This document shows positions 16,128 through 28,385 of a stretch of 64,000 bases of DNA, piece after piece. The notes under the pieces are model-generated. The model was not told the origin of the DNA and searched no databases. It worked only from the letters and a program-made list of their open reading frames with translations. Positions within the stretch are counted from its first letter, which is position 1, and every line of letters starts with the position of its first letter. Origin of the DNA: an uncultured Gammaproteobacteria bacterium (GTDB lineage Bacteria; Pseudomonadota; Gammaproteobacteria; Arenicellales; JAANXG01); NCBI GenBank assembly GCA_947258975.1, contig CAMYKK010000018.1, positions 46,115-110,114 on the forward strand, read 5' to 3'. Position numbers and translations under genes: made by a program.

Positions 16128-18728
16128 ATGCGGATGGACAAACTCACCACTAAATTCCAGATGGCGCTGGCGGACGCGCAGAGTATCGCCGTCGGCCGTG
16201 ACCATCAGATTATAGAGCCCCTGCACGTGTTGACCGCTTTGCTGGATCAGGAAGGCGGTACCGTGCGCCACCTGTTGATGCAGGCGGATGTCAACGTCAA
16301 CAAACTCCGCTCGAGCTTGGGTGATGCCTTGGATCATCTTCCGCAGGTGCAGGGGCAACAGGGCGAGGTCCACATATCCAATGAACTTGGGCGGCTCCTC
16401 AACCAAACCGATAAACTCGCGCAACAACGCCAGGACGCCTATATTTCCAGCGAACTGTTTGTCCTCGCAGCCGCTGATGACAAGGGTTCGCTTGGGGATA
16501 TGCTGCGTGACGCCGGCGTTTCTAAGGTCGCGCTCGAGAAAGCCATCGATGACATGCGCGGCGGTCAGAAGGTCGACGATCCCAACGCCGAGGAACATCG
16601 ACAGGCGCTGAAAAAATTCACCATCGACGTCACCGAGCGCGCGGAGCAGGGCAAGCTCGATCCCGTCATCGGAAGGGATGATGAGATTCGGCGTGTGATT
16701 CAGGTGTTGCAGCGGCGGACCAAGAACAATCCGGTCCTTATCGGCGAGCCCGGAGTCGGCAAAACGGCGATCGTCGAGGGGCTTGCGCAACGCATCGTCA
16801 ACCGCGAGGTGCCCGATGGGGTCAAGGGCAAACGCCTGTTAGCGCTCGATATGGGCGCGTTGATCGCCGGCGCCAAGTTCCGTGGTGAATTCGAAGAACG
16901 CCTCAAGGCGGTGCTCAACGATCTCGCCAAACAAGAGGGCCAGATCATTTTGTTCATCGATGAGCTCCATACCATGGTGGGGGCCGGCAAAGCGGAAGGC
17001 GCCATGGATGCGGGGAATATGTTAAAGCCGGCGTTGGCGCGGGGCGAATTACACTGCGTTGGTGCAACGACTTTGGATGAATACCGCAAGTATGTTGAAA
17101 AAGACGCGGCGTTAGAACGTCGCTTTCAGAAAGTGGTCGTTGACGAGCCGAATGTGGAGGACACCATCGCGATCTTACGTGGGCTCAAAGAGAAGTACGA
17201 AGTTCATCATGGCGTCGATATCACTGATCCCGCAATCGTCGCGGCGACCATGCTGTCGCATCGTTACATCACCGACAGAAATCTACCGGACAAGGCCATC
17301 GATCTGGTCGACGAGGCGGCCAGCCGTATCCGCATGGAGATCGATTCCAAACCCGAGGAAATGGACAAGCTCGATAGGCGCCTGATTCAACTCAAGATCG
17401 AGCGCGAAGCGCTGAAAAAAGAGACTGACGAGGCATCGAAAAAACGCCTTGGCGACCTGGAATCGGAAATTTCGACTCTGGAAGGGCAGTATTCGGAACT
17501 GGAGGAGATCTGGAAGGCCGAGAAAGCGGCGGTCCAGGGTGCCCAGCACATCAAAGAGTCCCTGGAACAGGCGCGTCAAGAGCTGGAGACCGCGCAGCGC
17601 GCTGGTGATTTGACTCGCATGTCGGAACTGCAATACGGACGTATTCCGGAACTCGAAAAGCAGCTCACCGCAGCGCAGGAAATCGAGCAGGCGGAAACAC
17701 GCTTGTTGCGGAACAGCGTCACTGAAGAAGAGATCGCCGAAGTGGTCTCAAAGTGGACCGGAATTCCGGTGTCGAAGATGATGGAGGGCGAACGGGACAA
17801 GCTGCTGCGTATGGAAGATGAGCTGCATCAGCGCGTAGTTGGTCAACAGGAGGCGGTTGCTGCCGTGTCCAACGCCATCCGCCGTTCCCGCGCCGGCTTG
17901 TCCGACCCCAATCGTCCGTACGGGTCGTTCATGTTTCTGGGTCCGACCGGCGTCGGCAAGACCGAACTGTCCAAGGCTTTGGCCAGTTTCTTGTTCGATA
18001 CCGAGGATTCCATGGTGCGTATCGACATGTCGGAATTTATGGAAAAGCATTCCGTCGCGCGGTTGATAGGTGCGCCTCCCGGGTATGTTGGCTATGAAGA
18101 AGGCGGTTATCTCACCGAGGCGGTGCGGCGTAAGCCGTATTCCGTGATTCTCATGGATGAGGTGGAGAAGGCCCATCCGGACGTATTCAATGTGCTGCTG
18201 CAGGTGCTCGATGACGGGCGGTTGACCGATGGCCACGGGCGCACCGTAGACTTTCGCAATACCGTCGTGATTATGACATCGAACCTGGGATCACAGGTGA
18301 TACAAGAGTTGGCCGGCGAGGAAAATTATGAGCAGATGAAATCCGCGGTGATGGAGATCGTGAGCCAGCAATTCCGGCCGGAGTTCATCAATCGCGTGGA
18401 TGACTTGGTGGTGTTCCATCCGCTGGCTCGCGAGCAGCTGCGCGAGATCGCGAAACATCAAGTTCAGTATCTGCGTGATCGACTAAGGAGCCGCGAGATT
18501 GGTTTGCAGTTCACCGAAGCCGCACTCGACAAGCTGGCGACGGTGGGTTTTGATCCGGTGTACGGTGCGCGGCCATTGAAGCGCGCCATTCAGACGATGA
18601 TCGAAAATCCTCTGGCGCAGCAAATTTTGAGCGGAGAATTCGCCGCCGGTGACAACATCAAAATTGATGTCAAAGACGATGCGTTTGAATATCACAAATC
18701 GGGTCTGAATGAAGCAAAGGTCGCTTAA
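16128..18728 (+). CDS. clpB: ATP-dependent disaggregase ClpB
   Basis: An 866-residue Hsp100 chaperone that, with DnaK, extracts and refolds aggregated proteins. The ATG at 16128 follows GGGAG and gives the standard N-terminus [11 protein letters not shown]. Order: N domain with two Clp repeats (1-145), first AAA+ domain with Walker [16 protein letters not shown], coiled-coil middle domain (about 400-540, rich in E/K/Q heptads), second AAA+ domain with [15 protein letters not shown], and C-terminal D2-small domain. A perfect sigma-32 promoter lies just upstream, so expression should be strongly heat-induced. Confidence 0.98.
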   Translation: MRMDKLTTKFQMALADAQSIAVGRDHQIIEPLHVLTALLDQEGGTVRHLLMQADVNVNKLRSSLGDALDHLPQVQGQQGEVHISNELGRLLNQTDKLAQQRQDAYISSELFVLAAADDKGSLGDMLRDAGVSKVALEKAIDDMRGGQKVDDPNAEEHRQALKKFTIDVTERAEQGKLDPVIGRDDEIRRVIQVLQRRTKNNPVLIGEPGVGKTAIVEGLAQRIVNREVPDGVKGKRLLALDMGALIAGAKFRGEFEERLKAVLNDLAKQEGQIILFIDELHTMVGAGKAEGAMDAGNMLKPALARGELHCVGATTLDEYRKYVEKDAALERRFQKVVVDEPNVEDTIAILRGLKEKYEVHHGVDITDPAIVAATMLSHRYITDRNLPDKAIDLVDEAASRIRMEIDSKPEEMDKLDRRLIQLKIEREALKKETDEASKKRLGDLESEISTLEGQYSELEEIWKAEKAAVQGAQHIKESLEQARQELETAQRAGDLTRMSELQYGRIPELEKQLTAAQEIEQAETRLLRNSVTEEEIAEVVSKWTGIPVSKMMEGERDKLLRMEDELHQRVVGQQEAVAAVSNAIRRSRAGLSDPNRPYGSFMFLGPTGVGKTELSKALASFLFDTEDSMVRIDMSEFMEKHSVARLIGAPPGYVGYEEGGYLTEAVRRKPYSVILMDEVEKAHPDVFNVLLQVLDDGRLTDGHGRTVDFRNTVVIMTSNLGSQVIQELAGEENYEQMKSAVMEIVSQQFRPEFINRVDDLVVFHPLAREQLREIAKHQVQYLRDRLRSREIGLQFTEAALDKLATVGFDPVYGARPLKRAIQTMIENPLAQQILSGEFAAGDNIKIDVKDDAFEYHKSGLNEAKVA

Positions 18729-18835
18729 CCGGCAAACGCGAGTAGGATCAGACCCGAATGGCACTTACTTAAGGGATCACGACACGCTGAACCGAGTGAC
18801 GATTCCCGGGACACGCCGTCAATATATCCATACAG

Positions 18836-18861
18836 GCCCGGCGCCAGCATCCTTGCCGGGC
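18836..18861. terminator. Hairpin between clpB and the convergent stalk-like gene
   Basis: A perfect 7-bp stem GCCCGGC/GCCGGGC with a 12-base loop lies between the 3' ends of two converging genes. It lacks a clear T-tract. Confidence 0.4.
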
Positions 18862-18871
18862 TCGTCAATAT

Positions 18872-19207
18872 CTAACTTGGATCGGCCTGCGGCCAGAGAT
18901 CCTTGAAGATGCCCGCGACAACCTGATCGAAGTGGGCATCCAGTAGTGCCTGCTCCCCCGCCAGCTTAGCCGCCAACTTCTGGCGCAGTGCGTGGGATTG
19001 GAGCTTGCGCAGTTTTGACTGTTGCTTTTCATACCGCTCCACCGCCCGTTGCGTGCGGTTTTCGTTTCGCTGCAGGATGATTGGGGCTTGTTGTCTCGCC
19101 TCGGTGACGGCCGCCTCAGCCGCTGCCTGCGCGGCGGCTATTTCTGCTTCCGCGGCGCGTTCCGCTTCGAGTACCTGCTGAATCGGGTTTGCTAATTTTT
19201 TCACCAT
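18872..19207 (-). CDS. Coiled-coil protein, probable V/A-type ATPase peripheral-stalk subunit (G/H-like)
   Basis: A 111-residue, almost wholly helical protein. The first half is rich in Ala and Glu (IQQVLEAERAAEAEIAAAQ) and resembles the N-terminus of V-ATPase subunit G or archaeal subunit H, which starts with a similar I..LL.AE..A...I..A pattern. The second half is basic and ends with a short hydrophobic LDAHFDQVVAGIFKDLW. A/V-type enzymes need such a subunit to pair with subunit E, and no other candidate exists in the operon at 19.4-27.3 kb. It is transcribed divergently from that operon, with a 194-bp shared upstream region. Assignment rests on pattern and context. Confidence 0.6.
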   Translation of the reverse strand: MVKKLANPIQQVLEAERAAEAEIAAAQAAAEAAVTEARQQAPIILQRNENRTQRAVERYEKQQSKLRKLQSHALRQKLAAKLAGEQALLDAHFDQVVAGIFKDLWPQADPS

Positions 19208-19401
19208 GGTGCCTGTGGTGAGCTAACCGCCCGCTGTCGTGTCTGCTGCCGGTCTGCCGCAGCGGGGCGCGAGTACGGTCATGGAAGATATTGTAGGACC
19301 TGGGACGGTGCCACTATTTGATCCGGATCATAGTTATGCCAGATGACTCGGGACACAATCTAAGTCTTTGATCACACTGTGTTAAAAGGCCGGGATTCGA
19401 A

Positions 19402-20211
19402 ATGGGTATAGCGCGCAGTCTCGAATATGCCGATGCCCAGGCGCGGGCGCGCGCACGCATTGGAGCGATGCCCGACGAGTCCGCGTGGCGGTATATGGCC
19501 GCTGCCACCGATTTAGATAATGCGATTGCCAGAATGCGGGCCAGCGGCCTCGGGCATTGGGTGGCGGCGCTGCCTCGATCCCCGGATACAGCTACCCTCG
19601 AGCACCAGCTTGCTGACCGCCTGCAGGGCTTGATTGGGTCTATTGTTCGACTGCTGCCCGGTCGTTGGCAGGGATTGAAAGGCTGGTTGCGGGAGGGAGC
19701 AGAATTGGTTCAATCACGGCTGTTGATGTCATCTACGGATGGTGGCATCGCGCAAACCAGCAGTGATGGTCACCTCCGTGCGTCCCATTTACCGGACCGG
19801 GGCGCGCTCAACCGTGGGCCAAGGATCCGGCAGAAGGATGACCCGGACGGGATGACGGCGGCATTTGATCTATGGATGGCAGATTTCGCGCAGCGCTGCC
19901 CGAGAGTGACAGGCCGCGAGCGTTACGTTGTGCGGCGCATCCGTCGCATCGTCAGCGATCATCTGCAACAGATCGTGTTGTTGCGCGAACTTGCGGCGCG
20001 GAGCGAGCTAATTGACATCAACGTACAATGGCGCTTGCGACATCAGCTTGCCAACGACCTGCGCTCACTGTTGGGAGGGGACCCCTTTCATGCCGGTGTG
20101 ATTCTAATCTATGGCTTACTGGAACTGCTCCAATATGAAAAGTGCCGCGCGTTGCTGATTGCTCAGTCCCGTCACTGGGGTGCGGCGGAGTGGATGGCGG
20201 GTGGCGGGTAG
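19402..20211 (+). CDS. Divergent V/A-type ATPase subunit C (AtpC/d-like)
   Basis: A 269-residue soluble helical protein, first of the ATPase operon, abutting subunit I with no gap. Its beginning (LEYADAQARARARIGAMPDE, then DLDNAIARMRASGLGHWV) follows the Y-x-x-ARVRAM pattern of the C/d subunit, which caps the rotor ring and couples it to the central stalk. The remaining sequence is rich in R and L but too divergent to identify by eye, and is shorter than usual C subunits (about 330-350). Gene position before I-K fits bacterial operons in which C is near I and K. No strong ribosome site is visible before the ATG at 19402. Confidence 0.6.
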   Translation: MGIARSLEYADAQARARARIGAMPDESAWRYMAAATDLDNAIARMRASGLGHWVAALPRSPDTATLEHQLADRLQGLIGSIVRLLPGRWQGLKGWLREGAELVQSRLLMSSTDGGIAQTSSDGHLRASHLPDRGALNRGPRIRQKDDPDGMTAAFDLWMADFAQRCPRVTGRERYVVRRIRRIVSDHLQQIVLLRELAARSELIDINVQWRLRHQLANDLRSLLGGDPFHAGVILIYGLLELLQYEKCRALLIAQSRHWGAAEWMAGGG

Positions 20212-22119
20212 ATGTTCCGGCCGGTCGAAATGATCTGGATCGATATCCTTGTGGACCGGGAGGCGGTGTCTACTGCCTTAGATGTACTGGGGGAAATGGG
20301 AGTGATCGAGCTTCAGCAGTACGATCGCACCGAACCGCCGTTCGAGGTCGAACAAGACGGCCGCCACCTGGAGCGTTTGCTCGCATTGGGGCGCGAATTG
20401 GACGACATCAAGCTATACCTGCCGGAGCCGGATGTCGAGGCGGTAGAGCTGCGTTTTCGCAGTTTGCCGACCAGCGTATTGCTGCCTGGCTTGGAACAAA
20501 GACTCGACCTTTGGCTGCGCGCGGCGCGGCCAATCACCGAGCGGTTGCATGAGGTTGCATCCCGTCTCGAGGAACTCTCACTATTGTCAACCTGTTTGCA
20601 GGCCCTTCCCGACGATGAGCTCGATATGGAATTGGCGTCCGGTAAGTGGTCACGAAAATTCCCGCCGTTTCTGGCGATGGGACGAGCAAGCGACGTCGAT
20701 GTCCTCGATGCGGCTGATGGCCACATTATCGGGCGAGCTTACCCCCTCAAGACATCCAGCGCTGACGATGAGTTTGCGGATAAACGCGTGCTGGTTGTCG
20801 GGGTTACCGATGGCGGTGTGCTGAGTGATCTCGAGCGGCGTTTTCACAGCCGCGGTATGCGCTTTGTACGCGTGCCTCCCACCATTCAGGGATCCAACAG
20901 CATCGCGTTGCGGCAGGTCGATGCCATGATCGAAGCACAAAAGCGCGTTCGTGATCGATTGCTGTCCAAACTCAACGAACTGAATCGGCGCACGCAGGTC
21001 GCGGGTGATGTGTGGTTGTTAGGGCGACATCGATGGGTCAACGAGGTGTTGGCCGATTCGCTGACCGGGCGGCGCTTTGTGTGGCTCGGAGGATGGGCGT
21101 CGGCGGTGCGTTACGGCGAAATAATAGAGAATCTGCAACGCAAGGACGTGCCTTTTCTTATCAGCAGGGAGTCCGCCAGCGCGCATGGCGACCCGCCGGT
21201 GCAGCTCGATAACCCGCGCTGGATCAAGCGGTTCGAGACGTTTGTGAGAGGTTTTGGCGTTCCCGCGGCCAATGAGGTGGATCCCAGTCCGGTGTTGGCG
21301 GTGATTACGCCGGTGATGTTCGGATTCATGTTCGGTGATATTGGCCACGGGGCAGTGTTGATGCTGGTCGGTTGGCTGGCACGAAAGCGCCTGCCGGTGT
21401 TGGAGTTGCTCATTGCAGGTGGCTTCAGTTCGATTGTTTTTGGACTCCTGTTCGGATCGATTTTCTGTAATGAATCACTACTCACCGCTATTTGGATCAG
21501 GCCCCTGGATGACCCGATGTTGATGCTTTTGTTGCCCATCGGGTTTGGATGGATAGTGATTGTATCGAGCATGCTGCTGGCCGGAGTGCAGGCACATTGG
21601 CAGGGCAGCGCGGGTCGCTGGTGGGCGTTCGGCGCACCGATTATCGTCTTGTACGGCGGCGGCGCCGCGCTCGGTTTTTCCGGGCAGGCCGCCGTAATAC
21701 TGATGGTGATCGCCTTGGTTTGGTTCTTCTCAGCGGCGGGGATCACGGGATATCTTACTGGAGGATTGACCGGTGTATTGCGCAACGGCATGAACCGCTC
21801 GTTGGAATTCATTGAGATAGTTTTTCAGCTCGCAATCAATACGCTCTCATTCGCACGATTGGGTGCGTTTGCCCTCGCACACGGCGGTTTGAGCGCCGCG
21901 GTGATTACGCTCAGCGCCATGCCGGACAGCCTGATTCTCACAAGTGTGATCTTCATTGTTGGGAACATAGTTGTCATCGCCCTCGAAGGGCTGGTGGTTT
22001 CAATTCAGACGACTCGTCTGGTGATGTTCGAGTTCTTCAGACGTTTTTTTGCCGGAGGCGGCAGACCATTTCAACCTTTACGGCTGCCCAATTATGCCCG
22101 GTCCGTGAAAGAAGCATAA
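20212..22119 (+). CDS. V/A-type ATPase membrane subunit I (a-subunit)
   Basis: A 635-residue subunit with a long soluble N-terminal arm (about 1-355, alpha/beta with coiled coil LEERLxLWLRAARPITERLHEVASRLEEL-like) and a C-terminal membrane half with six to eight helices. Family motifs: PTSVLLPG, WLLGRHRWVNEVL, NPRWIKRFETFVRGFGVPAANEVDPSP and FGFMFGDIGHGAVLML. The S-F-A-R-L-G motif places the essential ion-channel arginine at about residue 549. The arm binds the peripheral stalk (subunits E and G/H) and the membrane part forms the half-channels against the K ring. Confidence 0.92.
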   Translation: MFRPVEMIWIDILVDREAVSTALDVLGEMGVIELQQYDRTEPPFEVEQDGRHLERLLALGRELDDIKLYLPEPDVEAVELRFRSLPTSVLLPGLEQRLDLWLRAARPITERLHEVASRLEELSLLSTCLQALPDDELDMELASGKWSRKFPPFLAMGRASDVDVLDAADGHIIGRAYPLKTSSADDEFADKRVLVVGVTDGGVLSDLERRFHSRGMRFVRVPPTIQGSNSIALRQVDAMIEAQKRVRDRLLSKLNELNRRTQVAGDVWLLGRHRWVNEVLADSLTGRRFVWLGGWASAVRYGEIIENLQRKDVPFLISRESASAHGDPPVQLDNPRWIKRFETFVRGFGVPAANEVDPSPVLAVITPVMFGFMFGDIGHGAVLMLVGWLARKRLPVLELLIAGGFSSIVFGLLFGSIFCNESLLTAIWIRPLDDPMLMLLLPIGFGWIVIVSSMLLAGVQAHWQGSAGRWWAFGAPIIVLYGGGAALGFSGQAAVILMVIALVWFFSAAGITGYLTGGLTGVLRNGMNRSLEFIEIVFQLAINTLSFARLGAFALAHGGLSAAVITLSAMPDSLILTSVIFIVGNIVVIALEGLVVSIQTTRLVMFEFFRRFFAGGGRPFQPLRLPNYARSVKEA

Positions 22120-22149
22120 CGACAGAGCCAAGCTCATTGGGGTAATTCG

Positions 22150-22503
22150 ATGTTGCAGACGAAAGCCAAGGTTCTACTCGGTGCCACGGTGCTGCTGGCC
22201 GGTATGGTGACGTTGATCTACGCAAGTTTGATTTTTTTCCCGCCGGCGGCGATTGCGGCGCCCGCCACCGCGTCCGTGGACGCGTCCGTGGTCAGGTGGG
22301 GCTTTGTGGCTGCGGCAATGGCGGCCGGGTTGTCTGCCGTCGCCGCCGGTATCGCAGTCGCGGCAGTGGGTGCCGCGGCGGTGGGGGCGATTGCCGAAAA
22401 ACCCGAGTTGTTTGGACGAACTTTGGTATTGGTCGGTTTGGCCGAAGGGATCGCCATCTATGGATTGATCATTGCGATCATGATCCTGAACCGGTTGGGG
22501 TGA
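22150..22503 (+). CDS. V/A-type ATPase rotor subunit K
   Basis: A 117-residue proteolipid. It has an extra N-terminal hydrophobic segment (about 8-32, possibly a cleaved signal) and then a helical hairpin: about 48-78, very rich in Ala and Gly, and about 86-116. The second helix has the carboxylate motif GLAEGIAIYGLIIAI, the Glu being the ion-binding site. The first helix of the hairpin lacks the Gln found in sodium-binding rings, which favours protons as coupling ion (inference). One hairpin per subunit indicates a simple c-type ring rather than a doubled one. Confidence 0.88.
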   Translation: MLQTKAKVLLGATVLLAGMVTLIYASLIFFPPAAIAAPATASVDASVVRWGFVAAAMAAGLSAVAAGIAVAAVGAAAVGAIAEKPELFGRTLVLVGLAEGIAIYGLIIAIMILNRLG

Positions 22504-22506
22504 TGC

Positions 22507-22836
22507 ATGTCGTTGAAGGTAAGTTACATCGGGGATCCGCTGACTTCGACGGGTTTTGCGTTGGCCGGCGTAACGCCCTATTGCCCGTCTACCGAGTCGG
22601 CCGCAGTGTGGGACGCGGTGCTGCGGGCTCGTGAGCAATCCGATTTGGTGATCCTCAATCAGGAACATGCACATGGCGTGAAAAATCAGTTGGAGGCGTT
22701 GATTCGCCGGCGGCCGATACCACCGGTTGTCATCGTCCCCAGCATCGATGCAGACCAGGCACTGCAAGATAGCACGGTCAATACGGCACGGCGGGTGTTG
22801 GGATTGGCTGAGCTGAAAACCGATCAGACGTCATGA
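22507..22836 (+). CDS. V/A-type ATPase subunit F
   Basis: A 109-residue Rossmann-like subunit of the central stalk. It begins VSYIGDPLTSTGFALAGV, the family signature, and continues with SDLVILNQEHAHGVKNQLEALI and PPVVIVPSIDA. Three bases separate it from subunit K, and its stop overlaps the start of subunit E (ATGA). Confidence 0.85.
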   Translation: MSLKVSYIGDPLTSTGFALAGVTPYCPSTESAAVWDAVLRAREQSDLVILNQEHAHGVKNQLEALIRRRPIPPVVIVPSIDADQALQDSTVNTARRVLGLAELKTDQTS

Positions 22837-23467
22837 TTCATGGGAAGCCGGTGGACGTCGAACCGCAGCAGGTGGCGGTATTCTTGGACAAGATCACGCG
22901 AGATCGTGATCGCGACCTGCAAGATATTGAAAACCAGAAACACAACAAGATCGCACAACTGCGGCGAGAGGCGCGCGCAGCATCGCGACGCGTTCATCGT
23001 CAGGCGAGCAAGCAGGCTCGCGCCAGACAATCTCAGATGCACGATCGATACCTGGCAACCGTCACCGCCAAGCTGCGGCGGCGGCGCTGGCGGGTGCTTA
23101 CTGATCTACAGCAGCGGGTCGTGGAGGCGGTATGGGCGCGCATGATGCGAGCGTGGAGTGACCCCGAACATCAATGGAAGTGGTGCCGCGTGTGGTTGAC
23201 CGAGGCACGCAGCCGTTCCGCGTCCGCGCCGCTGCAGATCAACCTCGGGAAGAATGCGTGCCCTGATGTGAAGCGGAAAATCAACGCGATGATGGCGGAT
23301 TATCCCGGGCAATTCGAGCTACTGAAAGATGAGTCGGCGCCGGAGGGGATCATCATTCGCTGGGCGGATCATATGCTTGATGGCACCTTGCGCATGCAAC
23401 ATGAGGAAATTTCGGAGCGTGCATTGCACCGGATCACCCGGATCATCTATCCGCATCGCGAGGTACG

Positions 23468-23471
<4 letters not shown>
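22833..23471 (+). CDS. V/A-type ATPase peripheral-stalk subunit E
   Basis: A 212-residue protein with a long N-terminal basic helix (about 20-100: KITRDRDRDLQDIENQKHNKI, then ARAASRRVHRQASKQARARQ) and a C-terminal alpha/beta head, as in subunit E. It pairs with a G/H-type coil to make the outer stalk that holds the catalytic head. The sequence is unusually arginine-rich and far from archaeal E subunits. It overlaps F and A by 4 bp on either side. Confidence 0.75.
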
Positions 23472-25257
<1,786 letters not shown>

Positions 25258-25261
<4 letters not shown>

Positions 25262-26658
25262 TCGACCCCCAGCGCTGTCTGTTTCACACCGGTCTGACCA
25301 GCATCCAGGGCCCGTTGATTTTCGTACGTAACGCCCAAGGTGTCGGACTGTATGAGCGGGTTGAAGTGCGCGCCATGCACGATGATGTGCGCCTCGGCCG
25401 CGTCGTGTTGATCGCCGATGACAAGGTGATTGTGGAGGTGTTTCAGGGGACCGAAGGTTTGTCCCTGGGCGAAGCGCGCGTCAAGTTCCTGTCGGAATCC
25501 ATACTGTTGAATGTCGGACCTTCCATGCTCGGTAGAATCTACAATGGGGTGGGTGCGCCCATAGACGGTGGTCCCGAGATTGTCGCCAGACGGCGTCTGC
25601 GTATCGATGGTAATGCGATCAATCCCGTGCGCCGCGTGGTGCCCCGGGAGTTCATCGAGACCGGTGTCGCGGCCATCGATGCCATGAATTCGTTGGTGCG
25701 CGGACAAAAATTGCCGATATTTTCCGGCAGCGGTCTCAGTCATGATCGCCTGGCGTCCAATATCGCGCGATTTTCGCGCCTGCGCGGGACACAAGCCGAA
25801 AAGTTCGCGGTCGTGTTTGCGGCGATCGGCGTCACGTTCGACACCGCGGAGCATTTCCGACGGGAGATGGACGAATACGGCGCGATGCAGCGCATTGCGT
25901 TATTTTTGAATCTCGCCAGCGATCCAAGCGCGGAAAGGCTGTTGACGCCCAGGGTCGCTCTGACTGCGGCGGAGTATCTCGCCTATGAGGAAGGCCGCCA
26001 CGTATTGGTGATCTTGACCGACATGACCAACTATTGTGAGGCGCTTCGCGAGGTGTCCTCGAGTCATGGCGAAGTACCAAGCCGCAAGGGATATCCCGGC
26101 TACATGTACTCGGATCTGGCAAGTATTTACGAGCGCGCCGGCAGGATCTCCGGCCGCCCGGGATCGATCACGCAGATACCGATTCTTAGCATGCCCAACG
26201 ATGATATTACCCATCCGATTCCGGATTTGTCCGGTTATATTACCGAGGGACAGATCGTTCTGGATCGCGAGCTGGACCGCCGGGGCATCTTTCCACCGAT
26301 TAAGTTGTTGCCCTGTCTGTCGCGGCTCATGAATCACGGCATCGGTAAGAATATGACCCATGTCGATCATCCCGCCTTCGCGCAGCAACTGTATTCCTCC
26401 TATGCGCAGGCGCATCATCTACGACTGTTATCGAGTGTCGTCGGTGAGGAGGGGCTGTCTGCGGCCGACCGCCAGCTGCTGCGGTTCGGTGAACGTATGG
26501 ATGACGAATTCATTCGTCAGGACGATTTCCGGCGCACACTGGAGGAGACGTTTGACCTCGGTTGGATGCTGTTGGCCGAGCTACCGGATGAGGTCCTGGT
26601 GCGGCTGTCGGATGATCAGATTGACGAGCACATCAAACGTCACCGTCATGACTCATGA
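25258..26658 (+). CDS. V/A-type ATPase regulatory subunit B
   Basis: A 466-residue non-catalytic subunit alternating with A in the hexamer. Motifs: GPLIFVRNAQGVGLYERVEV, STEGL-like segment GTEGLSLGEARVKF, PSMLGRIYNGVGAPIDGGP, the degenerate nucleotide loop PIFSGSGLSHDRLA, and TDMTNYCEALREVSSSHGEVPSRKGYPGYMYSDLA in pieces. The P-loop lysine is missing, as is normal for B. The stop lies 11 bp inside the start of subunit D. Confidence 0.96.
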
Positions 26659-27268
26659 CAGCGCTTCCAAGACCGAATTACTCGAACACCGCGTCGAGCG
26701 GGCACTGATGCGCGAGGGCAAGTCGGTCCTCGAGGAGCGCCGTGATCTGCTTGCGCACATGATGCTCGATCAGATTCGCATTACCGAACAGTTGGTCAAA
26801 AAAGGCGAGCAGTTGTTTGCGCACGTCCGCGACCAGGTCCGGCGGGCAATGCTGCGTCATGGTGTGAACGGAATAAAACGGTTTGCTGCATCCGGCACCG
26901 GCATACCCGATGCCGGGTGGTCCATCACGAATCGTTTGGGCACACCGTGGCTTGGGCGTGTGTCTCCCGATGCATCACCGGCTCCGCTGCGCCCCGAGGG
27001 TGGTTGGGAAGTGTCCGTGGAACTCGAAGTGGCGGTGGCGGATCTCCATACATTGTTGCGGCACCTGGCCGAACTTGCGGTAGCGCAAAACAATTTGTTG
27101 CGGCTGGTTGCTGTGTTTCGCCGCACCCAACGCCGCGTCAATGCATTGGACTATATCCTGTTACCGGAGATCAATGACCGGATTCGCGGCATGGAGGAGG
27201 CGATGGATGAAATGGACCGCGATGATCTGGTGCGGACCTTATTGATCAAGAGGCGGCAAGCACAGTGA
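26648..27268 (+). CDS. V/A-type ATPase central-shaft subunit D
   Basis: A 206-residue coiled-coil rotor axle, equivalent to gamma of F-type enzymes. The open frame extends far upstream through subunit B, but the ATG at 26648 fits the family start. Two long helices are visible (about 8-55: KTELLEHRVERALMREGKSVLEERRDLL; about 130-205: HTLLRHLAELAVAQNNLLRLVAVFRRTQRRVNALDYILLPEI), with the conserved RRVNALDYILLP signature. It is the last gene of the operon; apbE faces it 70 bp away. Confidence 0.9.
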   Translation: MTHDSASKTELLEHRVERALMREGKSVLEERRDLLAHMMLDQIRITEQLVKKGEQLFAHVRDQVRRAMLRHGVNGIKRFAASGTGIPDAGWSITNRLGTPWLGRVSPDASPAPLRPEGGWEVSVELEVAVADLHTLLRHLAELAVAQNNLLRLVAVFRRTQRRVNALDYILLPEINDRIRGMEEAMDEMDRDDLVRTLLIKRRQAQ

Positions 27269-27337
27269 ATAGTCGGGTCGGAAAAATAGGGGAAAATAGG
27301 GGGTGTGCGCATAGCACGCGACTGGCGAAATTCGCCG

Positions 27338-28381
27338 TTATCGAGGCGCCTTGGTTGACAAGCGTTGTCCAAGATCGGGCGTGCTCTTTTCCGCAAAGCC
27401 GTTCTTGGTTCTCACTAGGAAGTATGCCCCGAGCTTCTGCCGGTGGGCCAGTGCATACCCGGCTTCGGGCCCTAAAACCATTAATGCGGTGGCCATCGCG
27501 TCGGCGTGCATCGCCGTCGCGCTCCATACCGTCACCGACGCGAGATTGTGGGACACGGGCAATCCGTTGATGGGGTTGATGGTATGGGAAAAGCGCCGAC
27601 CATTGTGCTCGACATAGTTCCGGTAATCGCCCGACGTCGCCATCGCGTGATCGGTGACACGCACGACTCGCTGTACGGCGCGGCCGTCGGCGTCGGGTTT
27701 TTCGATGGCTATGGTCCACGGCATGCGATCGACGTTGTGACCGTGCACCTTTAGATCGCCCCCGATCTCAATCAAATAGTTGGCGACCCGCAGGGATTCG
27801 AGATAAGCCGCAACGCTGTCCACGGCGTATCCCTTGGCAATGGCGGACAGGTCGATATATACGTTTGCCGTTGACTTTTTAATTGCCGGTGGCGAGCGCC
27901 TGATTGAGATCTTCTCGTAGCCTATGTGCGGCAGCAACTCGCGGATTTCGCGGGGTGTGGGCGGATCGTCTTTCCGTCCACCTGGCCCAAAGCCCCATAG
28001 GTTCACTAATGGACCCACGGTCACGTCGAATGCGCCATCGGTCAGCCGGCTGACGCGAGACGCGGCGGCGATGACCTCGACCAGTTCCGTTGAGGTGTCG
28101 ATCCAACCAGTAGACCTATTATCATTGAGCCGTGTTAGTTCCGAATCGGCGCGGTAAGTCGACATTTGCCGGTTGACTTGACTGAGTATCGATTCGACTC
28201 CGGCCTTGATGAGCGCGGCGTTCACGTGCGCCGGGGCAGCGACGATTTTGACGTTGTACCGGGTGCCCATGGTCGGTCCCGTGATATGCAGCAACGGATC
28301 GCTATTACCGCCGCCGCACGCTGTCAGCACAGCGATCATCAACGCCGCAAAAGTAGTGCGAATATTCCGCACGAGAGTCAT
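27338..28381 (-). CDS. apbE: FAD:protein FMN transferase (ApbE lipoprotein)
   Basis: A flavinyltransferase that attaches FMN to threonines of respiratory proteins such as Nqr or Rnf subunits. The ATG at 28381 gives a 347-residue lipoprotein with a good lipobox (AVLTAC, Cys22). Family motifs: GPTMGTRYNVK, DGAFDVTVGPLVNLWGFG, YIDLSAIAKGYAVDSVAAYL, NYLIEIGGDLKVHG, AMATSGDYRNY, FSHTINPINGLPV and the metal-binding Asp/Thr region ATAMHADAMATALMVLG. No flavoprotein target is encoded in the window. Its last bases overlap a palindrome GGCGAAATTCGCC between it and the ATPase operon. Confidence 0.94.
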   Translation of the reverse strand: MTLVRNIRTTFAALMIAVLTACGGGNSDPLLHITGPTMGTRYNVKIVAAPAHVNAALIKAGVESILSQVNRQMSTYRADSELTRLNDNRSTGWIDTSTELVEVIAAASRVSRLTDGAFDVTVGPLVNLWGFGPGGRKDDPPTPREIRELLPHIGYEKISIRRSPPAIKKSTANVYIDLSAIAKGYAVDSVAAYLESLRVANYLIEIGGDLKVHGHNVDRMPWTIAIEKPDADGRAVQRVVRVTDHAMATSGDYRNYVEHNGRRFSHTINPINGLPVSHNLASVTVWSATAMHADAMATALMVLGPEAGYALAHRQKLGAYFLVRTKNGFAEKSTPDLGQRLSTKAPR

Positions 28382-28385
28382 TATG

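Noticed and set aside
21111-21812. A 233-codon minus-strand frame opposite the ATPase subunit I gene
   Set aside because: It is low-complexity in P/N/T, has no motif, and lies wholly on the antisense side of a well-supported gene.
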